The notes below the pieces were generated by a model. It saw only the letters and a program-made list of their open reading frames with translations, searched no databases and had not been told where the DNA came from. Shown piece by piece: positions 1-7,485 of a stretch of DNA of 37,916 bases; the stretch's first letter is position 1, and each line of letters starts with the position of its first letter. Made by a program: the position numbers and the translations under genes. The stretch spans positions 1 through 37,916 of the forward strand of contig JAFRDE010000007.1 of assembly GCA_017403985.1 (NCBI GenBank), read 5' to 3'. Source of the DNA: Ruminococcus sp. Lineage in GTDB: Bacteria; Bacillota; Clostridia; Oscillospirales; Acutalibacteraceae.

Positions 1-47
1 ATAATTGATAGTTATCCTTTATTCACATAAAGCATAAGGAGTCCAAT

Positions 48-1034
48 ATGGAAAAAGAAGAAATATTCCGCGTTATTCAAGAGTACACATCGAACCCTCC
101 GTTAATCCTCGCAGGGACAGGTCTTACGATTCCTGTAGGAATACCCGGAATGTGGGCCTTAGCTGATTATTTACGTGAACAATTAGACGAAAAATATAAA
201 ACTAATACATCATGGATCAGCGTTTCAGATAAAATAGCCTCCGGTATTGATCTCGAAACTGCCTTATCAGAGGACAAATTAAGTGTTGATTTACTGAATG
301 ATATAAAGAAATGTACATGGGAATTAGTGAACGCTGCTGATATAAAATACTTCAGAGAGAAACATTTGTTCGGTCGCAAAGCTCCATTTATAAAGATTCT
401 CAGTAAATTTTTAAAAGTTACCGGACGTCATCTTGACATTATCACCACCAATTATGATAGATATATCGAATACTGTTGCGATCAGTATGGCATAGAAATC
501 GATAACGGATATAAAGGGATATACACTAAATCGTCAGATATGAGCTTTTCAAAAAGAAAGAATAATGTCACCTTATTAAAAGTTCACGGTTCATTAGATA
601 CATTCAAAGACAATTTGACGAACGAAAGCATATCGATTCCGATTCAAGATTCTATACCAAGAGGTTTTACTCCTGACATAATCACACCGGGAATTAGTAA
701 GTATGAAGCTATTTTAACGAATGCAAGCAGACAATTGGTGCATCATGCAGACACTGTAATTAACAAAGCAACTAATTTCTTGTGCATTGGTTACGGGTTT
801 AATGATTCCCAAATTCAGGAACTGATGATAAAAAAGATAAAATCTGGATGTCCTATTGTCGTGGTAACAAAAGAACTAACCGATAATGCATTAGGGATCA
901 TAAACAATAATAGTGAAAGACATGCAGTGATTCTTGATGGCGAAGATGGAAAAACCAGATTCATTGTTAATAAAACTGACGTTACAATTGACGGTACATA
1001 TTGGACAATTGATGGATTTAATGAAATCATATAA
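48..1034 (+). CDS. SIR2-family NADase-like defence protein
   Basis: 328 aa. The N-terminus has the SIR2 nucleotide-binding loop (residues about 19-42, G-T-G at 23-25, then GIPGMW). TNYD (N135, D137) and KVHGS (H180) are the NAD-binding and catalytic positions, and GYGFND near 248-253 is the late SIR2_2-type motif. Such proteins in defence systems usually degrade NAD+ on phage infection rather than deacetylate proteins. An AAGGAG site precedes the ATG. The stop is only 11 bases before a HerA-type ATPase, so the pair matches the known Sir2-HerA antiphage arrangement, in which the two proteins form one complex. The family call is firm; the activity on NAD+ is inferred from the family. Confidence 0.85.
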   Translation: MEKEEIFRVIQEYTSNPPLILAGTGLTIPVGIPGMWALADYLREQLDEKYKTNTSWISVSDKIASGIDLETALSEDKLSVDLLNDIKKCTWELVNAADIKYFREKHLFGRKAPFIKILSKFLKVTGRHLDIITTNYDRYIEYCCDQYGIEIDNGYKGIYTKSSDMSFSKRKNNVTLLKVHGSLDTFKDNLTNESISIPIQDSIPRGFTPDIITPGISKYEAILTNASRQLVHHADTVINKATNFLCIGYGFNDSQIQELMIKKIKSGCPIVVVTKELTDNALGIINNNSERHAVILDGEDGKTRFIVNKTDVTIDGTYWTIDGFNEII

Positions 1035-1045
1035 AGGAGAAGCGT

Positions 1046-2755
1046 ATGTCAATATTTAATCTCACAGAAAGAGACTCGTCATTTATTGGTAATGTACAAG
1101 CTGTAGATACAGCGAGTATAGTTGTCAAAGTCGAAAATGAAGATGTATTATCTAATATACAGGTCAATAATCTTGTCATCATCCAAGCTTCAAAAACACG
1201 TCAAACATTAATCGGAATGGTTAATAAGATAATTAGAACCTTCTCTGACGATGTCATAGATCCTGATGAAGAACTCACTTCAAATTCTAACGATATTGTA
1301 AAAGTCAACATGATAGGTACTCTTCTGGATAAAGAGGGACTGAGGGAAAATGTCTTTAAGAGAACTTTGGAATCTGTGCCTGAAATAAGCTCTGAAGTAT
1401 ATATCATGAATGATGAAAACCTTTCTGCATTTATGAATGTCATTTCAGCAACAAGCGCAGAAGGTACCGATCCGTTAAATATAGGAACATATGCTTTGAA
1501 TAAACACGCAGATGCTTATCTGGATGGTAATCGATTTTTCCAGAAACACGCTGTTATCGTTGGAAGCACCGGTTCGGGCAAGTCATGCACTGTTGCAACA
1601 ATTATTCAACAAATAGCTAATCTTAAATCGGCTAACGCAATATTGTTTGATATGCACGGTGAATATGCTCCTATTGAGGGTGACAGTATTAAGCATTATC
1701 GAATCGCCGGTCCGACAGATACGTATGAAGATAATATTCTCTTCCTGCCATATTGGTTACTGACATATGAAGAAATGCAGGCAATGCTAATAGATAGAGG
1801 CGATCAAAATGCCCCTAACCAAGCAATGCTGTTTAGCAGAACAGTTTTGAATGAAAAGAAATCCTTTCTCTCAGAAAATGAACATAGCGAATTAATTGAT
1901 AACATTACGATTGATAGTCCTGTACCATTTAGCATAAGTGAAGTATTATCTGAATTCAACAGATTGAATATTGAGATGGTCGATGGTACAAAAGGAAAGA
2001 AACAAGGCGATTATTACGGCAAATTATCTCGTTTTATTCAACGACTTGAAAACAAGGTCAACGACAAGCGCTTGAATTTTATGTTTTGCAAAGACGAGAG
2101 CTTATTGAAATATGAATATATTGATATATTGTTCAAAAAGCTTATGTTGTCCGCTTCAAATAATGGTGGAATTAAAATTATTGACTTCTCTGAAGTTCCT
2201 TCAGATATTCTTCCGCTGATTGTATCTTTAATTGCCAGATTAGTGTTTTCCGTGCAGCAGTGGGTTGAAAAAGAGAATATTCAGCCTATTGCAATCTTCT
2301 GTGATGAAGCACATCTCTATATTCCTCAAAATGTTAAGGATGGCGTTGAGACACTCAGCTTAAATAGTTTTGAGAGAATCGCTAAAGAAGGAAGAAAATA
2401 CGGAATAGGATTAGTAGTTATCACGCAGCGCCCCTCGGAGGTTGACAGAACAGTACTCAGCCAAAGCAGTAACTATGTTGCTATGCGATTAACAAACTCA
2501 GATGACCAAAATGTAATTAAGAGACTTCTTCCTGATAGCATCGGAAACTTCGGCGACATACTTCCTATTCTGGATGTAGGTGAAGCTTTAGTTGTCGGTG
2601 ACGCCTGCTTACTTCCCAGTCGTATTATCATTAAGCGCCCCAATCCGGAACCAAACAGTTCAACAGTGAAGTTTTGGGATGAATGGGCAAAGGATATGAC
2701 AGATGATAGTATAGTTTCAACTGCAGTGAAACATATGATTAAGCAATCGAAATAA
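1046..2755 (+). CDS. HerA-type hexameric ATPase, partner of SIR2
   Basis: 569 aa. An N-terminal beta-rich HAS-barrel-like region (about 1-110) precedes a RecA-type motor. Walker A is GSTGSGKS (173-180), Walker B ends in D420-E421, and TQRPSEVDRTV (460-470) fits the conserved HerA arginine-containing segment. HerA proteins are DNA-translocating hexamers. Next to SIR2 or DUF4297 effectors they form antiphage complexes that gate the effector. The spacing after the SIR2 gene and an AAAGGAG site before the ATG point to one transcript. The length is normal and no motif is missing. It could in principle act in end resection as in archaea, but a NurA partner is absent. Confidence 0.85.
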   Translation: MSIFNLTERDSSFIGNVQAVDTASIVVKVENEDVLSNIQVNNLVIIQASKTRQTLIGMVNKIIRTFSDDVIDPDEELTSNSNDIVKVNMIGTLLDKEGLRENVFKRTLESVPEISSEVYIMNDENLSAFMNVISATSAEGTDPLNIGTYALNKHADAYLDGNRFFQKHAVIVGSTGSGKSCTVATIIQQIANLKSANAILFDMHGEYAPIEGDSIKHYRIAGPTDTYEDNILFLPYWLLTYEEMQAMLIDRGDQNAPNQAMLFSRTVLNEKKSFLSENEHSELIDNITIDSPVPFSISEVLSEFNRLNIEMVDGTKGKKQGDYYGKLSRFIQRLENKVNDKRLNFMFCKDESLLKYEYIDILFKKLMLSASNNGGIKIIDFSEVPSDILPLIVSLIARLVFSVQQWVEKENIQPIAIFCDEAHLYIPQNVKDGVETLSLNSFERIAKEGRKYGIGLVVITQRPSEVDRTVLSQSSNYVAMRLTNSDDQNVIKRLLPDSIGNFGDILPILDVGEALVVGDACLLPSRIIIKRPNPEPNSSTVKFWDEWAKDMTDDSIVSTAVKHMIKQSK

Positions 2756-2760
2756 AAGAA

Positions 2761-2790
2761 GAGCAAGGATGAAATTGACCATCCTCGCTC
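2761..2790 (-). terminator. Terminator of the radical SAM operon
   Basis: An 11-bp hairpin (arms 2761-2771 and 2780-2790) lies between convergent genes. Read on the minus strand it pairs completely with one G-U, then runs into a T-rich stretch. On the plus strand the same position is an A-C mismatch, so it favours minus-strand termination. Confidence 0.6.
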
Positions 2791-2813
2791 CAATTCTATA
2801 TCATGTAGTTAAC

Positions 2814-3878
2814 CTATATGTAATAATTATCATCAAGTGAGTTTTTAAACACTTTATAATAATATAATAATTCCTCTAAACTATAGTGACACCAGTTTGA
2901 GACACAACCTCCACCACATTGTTGCCATAAAGAACAATCAATGCATTTATTAGAAGGTAAAGCACATAATTTGTTATAAATGCTATTAATCGATTTGCTT
3001 TCAAGTGTTTGTTTGAAATCATTGGCGTCATGAAAATCCACTCCATATCTTGCAATAGGATAATTGTACAAAGCATTACAAACTAATAAATCTCCATTTG
3101 TATTAAAAATAAGACCATTCTTTTGTAGTAACTGACAAGTTGTATACAGTTGTTGTTTTTCTTTCATTTTCAAAAGAAACTCCATATTCCAAATGCATAG
3201 CGGAAGAGTTTGATGTAAAGAGAATTGATTGTTTGTCAACGCACATAATTCATCATATTGCTTGCAAAAGCCATATACTAATCTAAATAGTTTAAAGCAT
3301 TCATTCATAGAATAGTGGCTATTATTGTCAAAATTAAATTCAAATGAAAAGCTAAAGTATTCCGCACCATTATTAATTGCATCTCTTACTCCAAAAAGAA
3401 AACGATCAATATTATTAGGGGTCAAAACCATTGAGACAATAAATGGGATCTTTATTCTTTGAATATTTCTAATTGCATTCATGCAATTTGTGTAGTGATC
3501 TTTACCTGTAGTATAAATGAAACTATCCTTAGAAAAGCCTTTTAACGATAATCCGATACAATCAACACCAGTTTTCTTCAGTCTTGATGTGTATTCTCTG
3601 CTGGCAAAACGAACTCCGTTGGAAACTATACCGCAAGAAATACTAAGCTTATGTGATTTAGTGATTACATATTCTAAATCCTTATACAGTGTTGGTTCAC
3701 CACCAACAAGTGTAAGATGAGTAACGTTCATGGATTTCGCAATTCCCAAAAGATCATCAAAAGTGTCAGCACTTAAATTACTTTTCTGCTCATACTTTGA
3801 TTGCTTTGCGTAGCACCACTCACAACGCAAATTACATTGTCTATTAACGGTAATCCAACAAGCATATTTCTTATCCAT
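2814..3878 (-). CDS. Radical SAM/SPASM peptide-modifying enzyme
   Basis: 354 aa from the chosen start. C15-x3-C19-x2-C22 (CNLRCEWC) binds the SAM-cleaving 4Fe-4S cluster and LVGGEPTLY is the SAM-contact motif. The C-terminus has a SPASM-like set of cysteines (CNALYNY, then CIDCSLWQQCGGGCVSNWC) for auxiliary clusters. Such enzymes install thioether or C-C crosslinks in ribosomal peptides. The frame is open 30 codons further upstream, but that would overlap the preceding peptide gene and lacks a ribosome site; the start at 3878 has GTGAAAG before it and follows that gene's stop by 13 bases. Its likely substrate is the upstream Cys-rich peptide. The Cys-rich peptide maturase (CcpM-like) group is one possible family; this could not be tested. 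Confidence 0.8.
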   Translation of the reverse strand: MDKKYACWITVNRQCNLRCEWCYAKQSKYEQKSNLSADTFDDLLGIAKSMNVTHLTLVGGEPTLYKDLEYVITKSHKLSISCGIVSNGVRFASREYTSRLKKTGVDCIGLSLKGFSKDSFIYTTGKDHYTNCMNAIRNIQRIKIPFIVSMVLTPNNIDRFLFGVRDAINNGAEYFSFSFEFNFDNNSHYSMNECFKLFRLVYGFCKQYDELCALTNNQFSLHQTLPLCIWNMEFLLKMKEKQQLYTTCQLLQKNGLIFNTNGDLLVCNALYNYPIARYGVDFHDANDFKQTLESKSINSIYNKLCALPSNKCIDCSLWQQCGGGCVSNWCHYSLEELLYYYKVFKNSLDDNYYI

Positions 3879-3891
3879 ATCTTTCACACAA

Positions 3892-4122
3892 TCACCGATC
3901 TTGGGGACAAGCACATTCATTGCGGTGTAATGGCGTACAAGCGCAAGCGCAAACACATACACCATCACATTCGCCTGCCGAATTAACTAAATCATGACTA
4001 CTGCATATGCATTCGCAATCAACTGAAATCGTCTTACAATAATCAAACTGAAACCCAGATAAGTCCGTATTACTTACAATATTTGTCTTTTTTAAGTTAT
4101 CTGCAAAAATATTAATATCCAT
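3892..4122 (-). CDS. Cys-rich precursor peptide with CxC runs
   Basis: 76 aa with 11 cysteines. A Cys-free N-terminal leader-like part (1-28) is followed by a core with CxCxC (C36, C38, C40), CxCxCxC (C56, C58, C60, C62) and CxC (C70, C72), plus C29 and C52. The start at 4122 is set by GAGGAA six bases upstream and lies just past the stop of the preceding gene (4124); a longer reading frame from 4152 has no such support. With a radical SAM/SPASM gene directly after it, the simplest reading is a ribosomally made, thioether-crosslinked peptide of ranthipeptide or sactipeptide type. A metal-binding peptide is the main alternative. The family is not recognised with certainty. Confidence 0.7.
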   Translation of the reverse strand: MDINIFADNLKKTNIVSNTDLSGFQFDYCKTISVDCECICSSHDLVNSAGECDGVCVCACACTPLHRNECACPQDR

Positions 4123-4123
4123 A

Positions 4124-4645
4124 TTATTTCCTCTTATCTTTATAATCGCCACGTTTATACTGCGGTTTATTATTTTTCCATCTTTTACTTAGTTGTTGAA
4201 AGTGTTCGCATATGGCTGTACCTTCCCCGACTGTCTCGCTTCGAAGGTTGATGTACGGTTGTAGTTTATCATAAGCACGCGTTAAATTTATATACAATAA
4301 TCGTTTTGCAATATTCTCATTAATTCTCTTGCTCAATACAGAAATCGAAAATGTTTCATAAAAATATGTTATTAAGTATAAATCTTTTTTATATTGGTCG
4401 TTTTTCATTAAAGCTTCATAAACACTCCTATCCACGGGATCTTTATCGGATTTTAATAACCCAATTTTCTCGATAAGTGAAGCGTCGACTTGCCCTATGC
4501 ATCTATTTAACTTTTCAATCTCATCAAAAGTACTCTTGTCTTTATTCCAATTTAATGTATTTTTAATTTGTTTAGTCAACAAAAGTATTTGTATTCCTGC
4601 AAAAACAAGAGCTATTATTTCCAATACGGTTTTTACCCAATCCAT
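4124..4645 (-). CDS. Small membrane protein, first gene of peptide operon
   Basis: 173 aa. One N-terminal membrane helix (about 7-25) is followed by a charged, helical cytoplasmic part ending in a Lys/Arg-rich tail. A strong AAGGAGGAAA site lies just before the ATG. The layout is like DUF4760-type proteins, but the match is weak and no function is assigned. The stop is one base before the Cys-rich peptide start, so translation is probably coupled. It could be an immunity or export helper for the peptide, or an anchored effector; this is inference from position only. Confidence 0.6.
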   Translation of the reverse strand: MDWVKTVLEIIALVFAGIQILLLTKQIKNTLNWNKDKSTFDEIEKLNRCIGQVDASLIEKIGLLKSDKDPVDRSVYEALMKNDQYKKDLYLITYFYETFSISVLSKRINENIAKRLLYINLTRAYDKLQPYINLRSETVGEGTAICEHFQQLSKRWKNNKPQYKRGDYKDKRK

Positions 4646-5044
4646 AGATTTCCTCCTTTTTATATTATTATATTATATTCCGTAAAAAAGTGCTATATTT
4701 CTACATTATTTGATTTAGAAATTTTAATAGTTTTTTTGTATAGTAATCACACTTTTTCATAAACAAAAATGTGAACAGAATTATCAAATGTTTTTTCTAT
4801 ATTATCTACTCAAAATCATCAATCTAAAACATCTAAGCAGTACACCTATTATTAATTATTTGGTACTGTATGCTTTCAGTCTCCTCAAGTATATAATTAG
4901 GATAGTATAATTCTAAATAGATGTTGTTTTTATTCACATCACATTTGTATTGTTTATATTTCAATATCAATACAATTACACGAGTAAAACAGATAGTATA
5001 CTTAGAAATACTTGAAGGAAAAATGTATTTTTCATCAAAAGGGA

Positions 5045-5073
5045 TTGATTCCTTATATAACATATGATATATT
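5045..5073 (+). promoter_or_regulatory. SigA-type promoter of HTH-DUF3990 gene
   Basis: TTGATT (5045-5050), a 17-bp spacer and TATATT (5068-5073). The -10 box overlaps the left arm of a perfect inverted repeat, which suggests repression at this site. Confidence 0.5.
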
Positions 5074-5086
5074 ATTTATATCATAT
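5062..5086. promoter_or_regulatory. Inverted-repeat operator candidate
   Basis: Perfect 10-bp inverted repeat: ATATGATATA at 5062-5071 and TATATCATAT at 5077-5086, with a 5-bp gap. It covers the -10 box and lies 23 bases before the start of a gene with an N-terminal XRE-type HTH, so self-repression is a natural guess. Confidence 0.5.
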
Positions 5087-5108
5087 AATGTTATAGAAGG
5101 TGAAGAAC

Positions 5109-5981
5109 ATGAAATCTCTCATAAAGCAAATTAGAGATTATCTGAATATGAGCCAAACTGAGATTGCAGAATTGTTGAATGTCACCTTTGCAACGGTCAA
5201 TCGCTGGGAGAACGGCCGGGCTGTTCCCAACAAACTGGCTCAAACTACTCTCTATGAGATTTGTAAGGATAACTCTGTGCCCGTCTACGATATCACCCTC
5301 AACAGAATAGCCAAAGCTGCAAACAATATTGTTCTGCCAAACAATCGTATCATTCTTTATCACGGTTCGAAATCGGGTATCGAGGGAAAGATCGAACCGA
5401 AAAGTCGCTCTCAATGTGATTTTGGCAAGGGCTTTTACATGGGTACCGATCCGAGTCAAGCGCTGACGCTGATTTGCGATTATGACAAGTCAAAGTTCTA
5501 TATTATGTCTGTTGATCTGTCTGATCTCGATATGATCGAAGTTCCTGCCGATATCGAGTGGGCTATGCTTGTTGCATATCATCGTGGCAGGATGGAAAAA
5601 ATAAAGGGTACTACTCTTTATGAGAAGTACCGCAAAATGGCTGATGATAAAGATTTGGTAATCGGAAGTATCGCCAATGATCGAATGTTCTATGTGATCG
5701 ATAACTTCTTCATCGGCAATGTGACAGACGCCGCTTTGGTAGGCAGCCTATCGGCTTTGCAACTCGGCAAACAATATGTTGCCGTAACACAGAAGGGTTG
5801 CGATGCTGTCCGGATCGAAGCTGAAGTCGAAATATCCCATTTGGAACGCCTGTTCATGAAAGAGGTTGCCGAAGCAAATCGAGCAAAGGGTGTTTCCCTC
5901 GCTAATGATATCTGCAAGAGCTATCGCCGCGAGGGCTTGTTCTTTGACGAGATCCTTGAAAAAGCGCAGAACGGAGGCTAA
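5109..5981 (+). CDS. XRE HTH fused to DUF3990 ADP-ribosyltransferase-like domain
   Basis: 290 aa. Residues about 5-55 form a Cro/C1-type HTH (MSQTEIAELLNVTFATVNRWE). From about 80 the protein matches DUF3990, with YHGS (H85) and DFGKGFY (Y110) resembling the H-Y positions of ADP-ribosyltransferase folds. DUF3990 is often found beside small partner proteins and behaves like the toxin half of a two-gene system, although its biochemistry is not settled. The start at 5109 is chosen because AAGGTG lies five bases upstream; a GTG three codons earlier overlaps that site. The stop abuts the next start. GC content is visibly higher than in the flanking island genes, so it may have arrived separately. 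Confidence 0.75.
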   Translation: MKSLIKQIRDYLNMSQTEIAELLNVTFATVNRWENGRAVPNKLAQTTLYEICKDNSVPVYDITLNRIAKAANNIVLPNNRIILYHGSKSGIEGKIEPKSRSQCDFGKGFYMGTDPSQALTLICDYDKSKFYIMSVDLSDLDMIEVPADIEWAMLVAYHRGRMEKIKGTTLYEKYRKMADDKDLVIGSIANDRMFYVIDNFFIGNVTDAALVGSLSALQLGKQYVAVTQKGCDAVRIEAEVEISHLERLFMKEVAEANRAKGVSLANDICKSYRREGLFFDEILEKAQNGG

Positions 5982-5983
5982 TG

Positions 5984-6400
5984 ATGGACGAACTGCAATT
6001 GAAGCTGTGCGACATACAGGGCAGACTGTTTGAGTTGTCCGGTGAAAAGGAAATCTCCAGCGCCGCGTTTATCAAAACCTTTATGACCTCTGAAACCGCA
6101 AAGGAGTTGGATTCTCGCTACAACCGTATGCAGTGGATGGGTGAGGAATATTTGCTGGAAGAGATCATGTCTGCTGCCGGTGATACCCTGTCCGGTACTG
6201 GTGAGATCTACCAAAGGGAAATAATGTACTGGATCGGTTACATCTACCGCTATTGGCATTACTACACCGGCGAGAGCAGCGCAAAAATCATACGACAGGC
6301 TCCTGCCGCAACAATGAAGCGCAATTATATGATGTTTCACACAATGGATCCCGTGCTTGCTATAGAAGATTTGAAAGAGATCCATGATCAAAAGAAATAA
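5984..6400 (+). CDS. Small partner protein of DUF3990 gene
   Basis: 138 aa, no membrane segment. It contains a central RYNRMQWMGEEYLLEE stretch and a late MYWIGYIYRYWHYYTGESS segment rich in aromatic residues. I recognise the type as a recurrent neighbour of DUF3990 proteins in Firmicutes but know no established function. GGAGG at 5973-5977 sits seven bases before this ATG; another ATG three bases earlier is possible. The gene starts two bases after the stop of the HTH-DUF3990 gene, so the two are translationally linked. An antitoxin or cofactor role is inferred from this layout alone. Confidence 0.65.
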   Translation: MDELQLKLCDIQGRLFELSGEKEISSAAFIKTFMTSETAKELDSRYNRMQWMGEEYLLEEIMSAAGDTLSGTGEIYQREIMYWIGYIYRYWHYYTGESSAKIIRQAPAATMKRNYMMFHTMDPVLAIEDLKEIHDQKK

Positions 6401-6435
6401 TAGTTTAAATATCTAAAGTAAAAAGAAGAACACAA

Positions 6436-7485
6436 ATGGAAAATCAAAAGAATAACCATCATTTTGTTCCGCAGTTCTATCTAAAAAAGTTTTCAAACAA
6501 TAAGAAAAGCGTTGGAGCGTACTTTTTAAGCAACCATAAATATGTAGAGCACGCTTCCATAAAAGGAATTGCCTATAGAAAGCATCTATACGGTAAAGAT
6601 GATGATATCGAAAACGCTCTTGCTCATGATGAAGGTTTATGGAATAAGATTATTGAAAAAATCATTCGTACAAAACAAATTAATCTTTCAGAGGAAGATT
6701 ATTTAAATTTATTGATATTTATTACCGTTACCGAAGCTCGTACAGCTCTAACCGCTGATTATAACAACAAAGAGATTAATGCGATATATGGTTTGATTTA
6801 TAAACTAGAAACGGGTCAAAACAAGACTCTTGATGTAGAATTTAAAATACCTAATCTAACTCCTCTGAAATCAGCATTAAAAATATATCCAATTTTATTT
6901 GACCTTGATATCATCCTTATTGTGAATAATAGTAATCGGGGTTTTATCACTTCTGATAATCCTGTTGTGCGTTATAATCAATTTTTTGTTTTTAGACGTT
7001 ATTTTAGAAACTATGGGTTAGGACACATGGGAATACAGATCTTCTTTCCTCTATCTCCGGAAGTATGTATTTGCGTATATGATAGAACGATGTATAAGCC
7101 GGAAATGGATGGTATAATAACCGTAAAATCCGGAAGTCAAATCAATGAGCTTAATAAGTTATTCTTACTTAACGCATATCAAACTATCTTTTTCAGCAAC
7201 CATCAAAAAGAGAGTTACATCCGTAGTCTGATTAAATATAGATATTCAAAGTATTCGTTTGATATTCCGGTATTTGGAGCAGGCAATCATTATTTGATTC
7301 AAACTTCTCATCCAAGTGTACATGATAGTATAAAACTAAGTTTTTTCTCTATTAATCCAGATTTATTAGATGTAAGCCTACCTGCACATGCAGCAGGTCC
7401 AATTCGTCCATACGCAGAAGAATTTGATAAGAATAAAAAGAGAAAGCGCCAGCATGAAGAAACTAAGGAGAGCCCTAATGGATGA
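6436..7485 (+). CDS. DUF4238 protein
   Basis: 349 aa. The N-terminus carries the DUF4238 hallmark HHFVPQFYL (residues 8-16), followed by acidic and helical regions (ITVTEARTALT near 100) and a conserved-looking FITSDNPVV segment near 173-181. The function of DUF4238 is unknown. The last residues are Lys/Arg-rich. It ends eight bases inside the next gene, so the two are co-translated, which hints at a two-protein system within this defence-rich island. AT-rich codon use matches the next gene and differs from the DUF3990 pair upstream. Confidence 0.75.
   Translation: MENQKNNHHFVPQFYLKKFSNNKKSVGAYFLSNHKYVEHASIKGIAYRKHLYGKDDDIENALAHDEGLWNKIIEKIIRTKQINLSEEDYLNLLIFITVTEARTALTADYNNKEINAIYGLIYKLETGQNKTLDVEFKIPNLTPLKSALKIYPILFDLDIILIVNNSNRGFITSDNPVVRYNQFFVFRRYFRNYGLGHMGIQIFFPLSPEVCICVYDRTMYKPEMDGIITVKSGSQINELNKLFLLNAYQTIFFSNHQKESYIRSLIKYRYSKYSFDIPVFGAGNHYLIQTSHPSVHDSIKLSFFSINPDLLDVSLPAHAAGPIRPYAEEFDKNKKRKRQHEETKESPNG

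Larger units (their letters stand above)
4646..5108. other. AT-rich divergent intergenic region
   Basis: 463 bases between divergent operons, very AT-rich. A 76-codon minus-strand frame at 4833-5063 has no ribosome site and no recognisable domain, so it was not called as a gene; it could be a decayed remnant. The right end holds the promoter and operator candidate of the HTH-DUF3990 gene. TATAAT-like boxes at 4660-4680 on the minus strand could serve the peptide operon, but no matching -35 box was found. Confidence 0.6.

Noticed and set aside
4833-5063. 76-codon minus-strand frame in the AT-rich gap
   Set aside because: No ribosome site, no domain and overlap with a promoter region; kept only as a possible decayed remnant.
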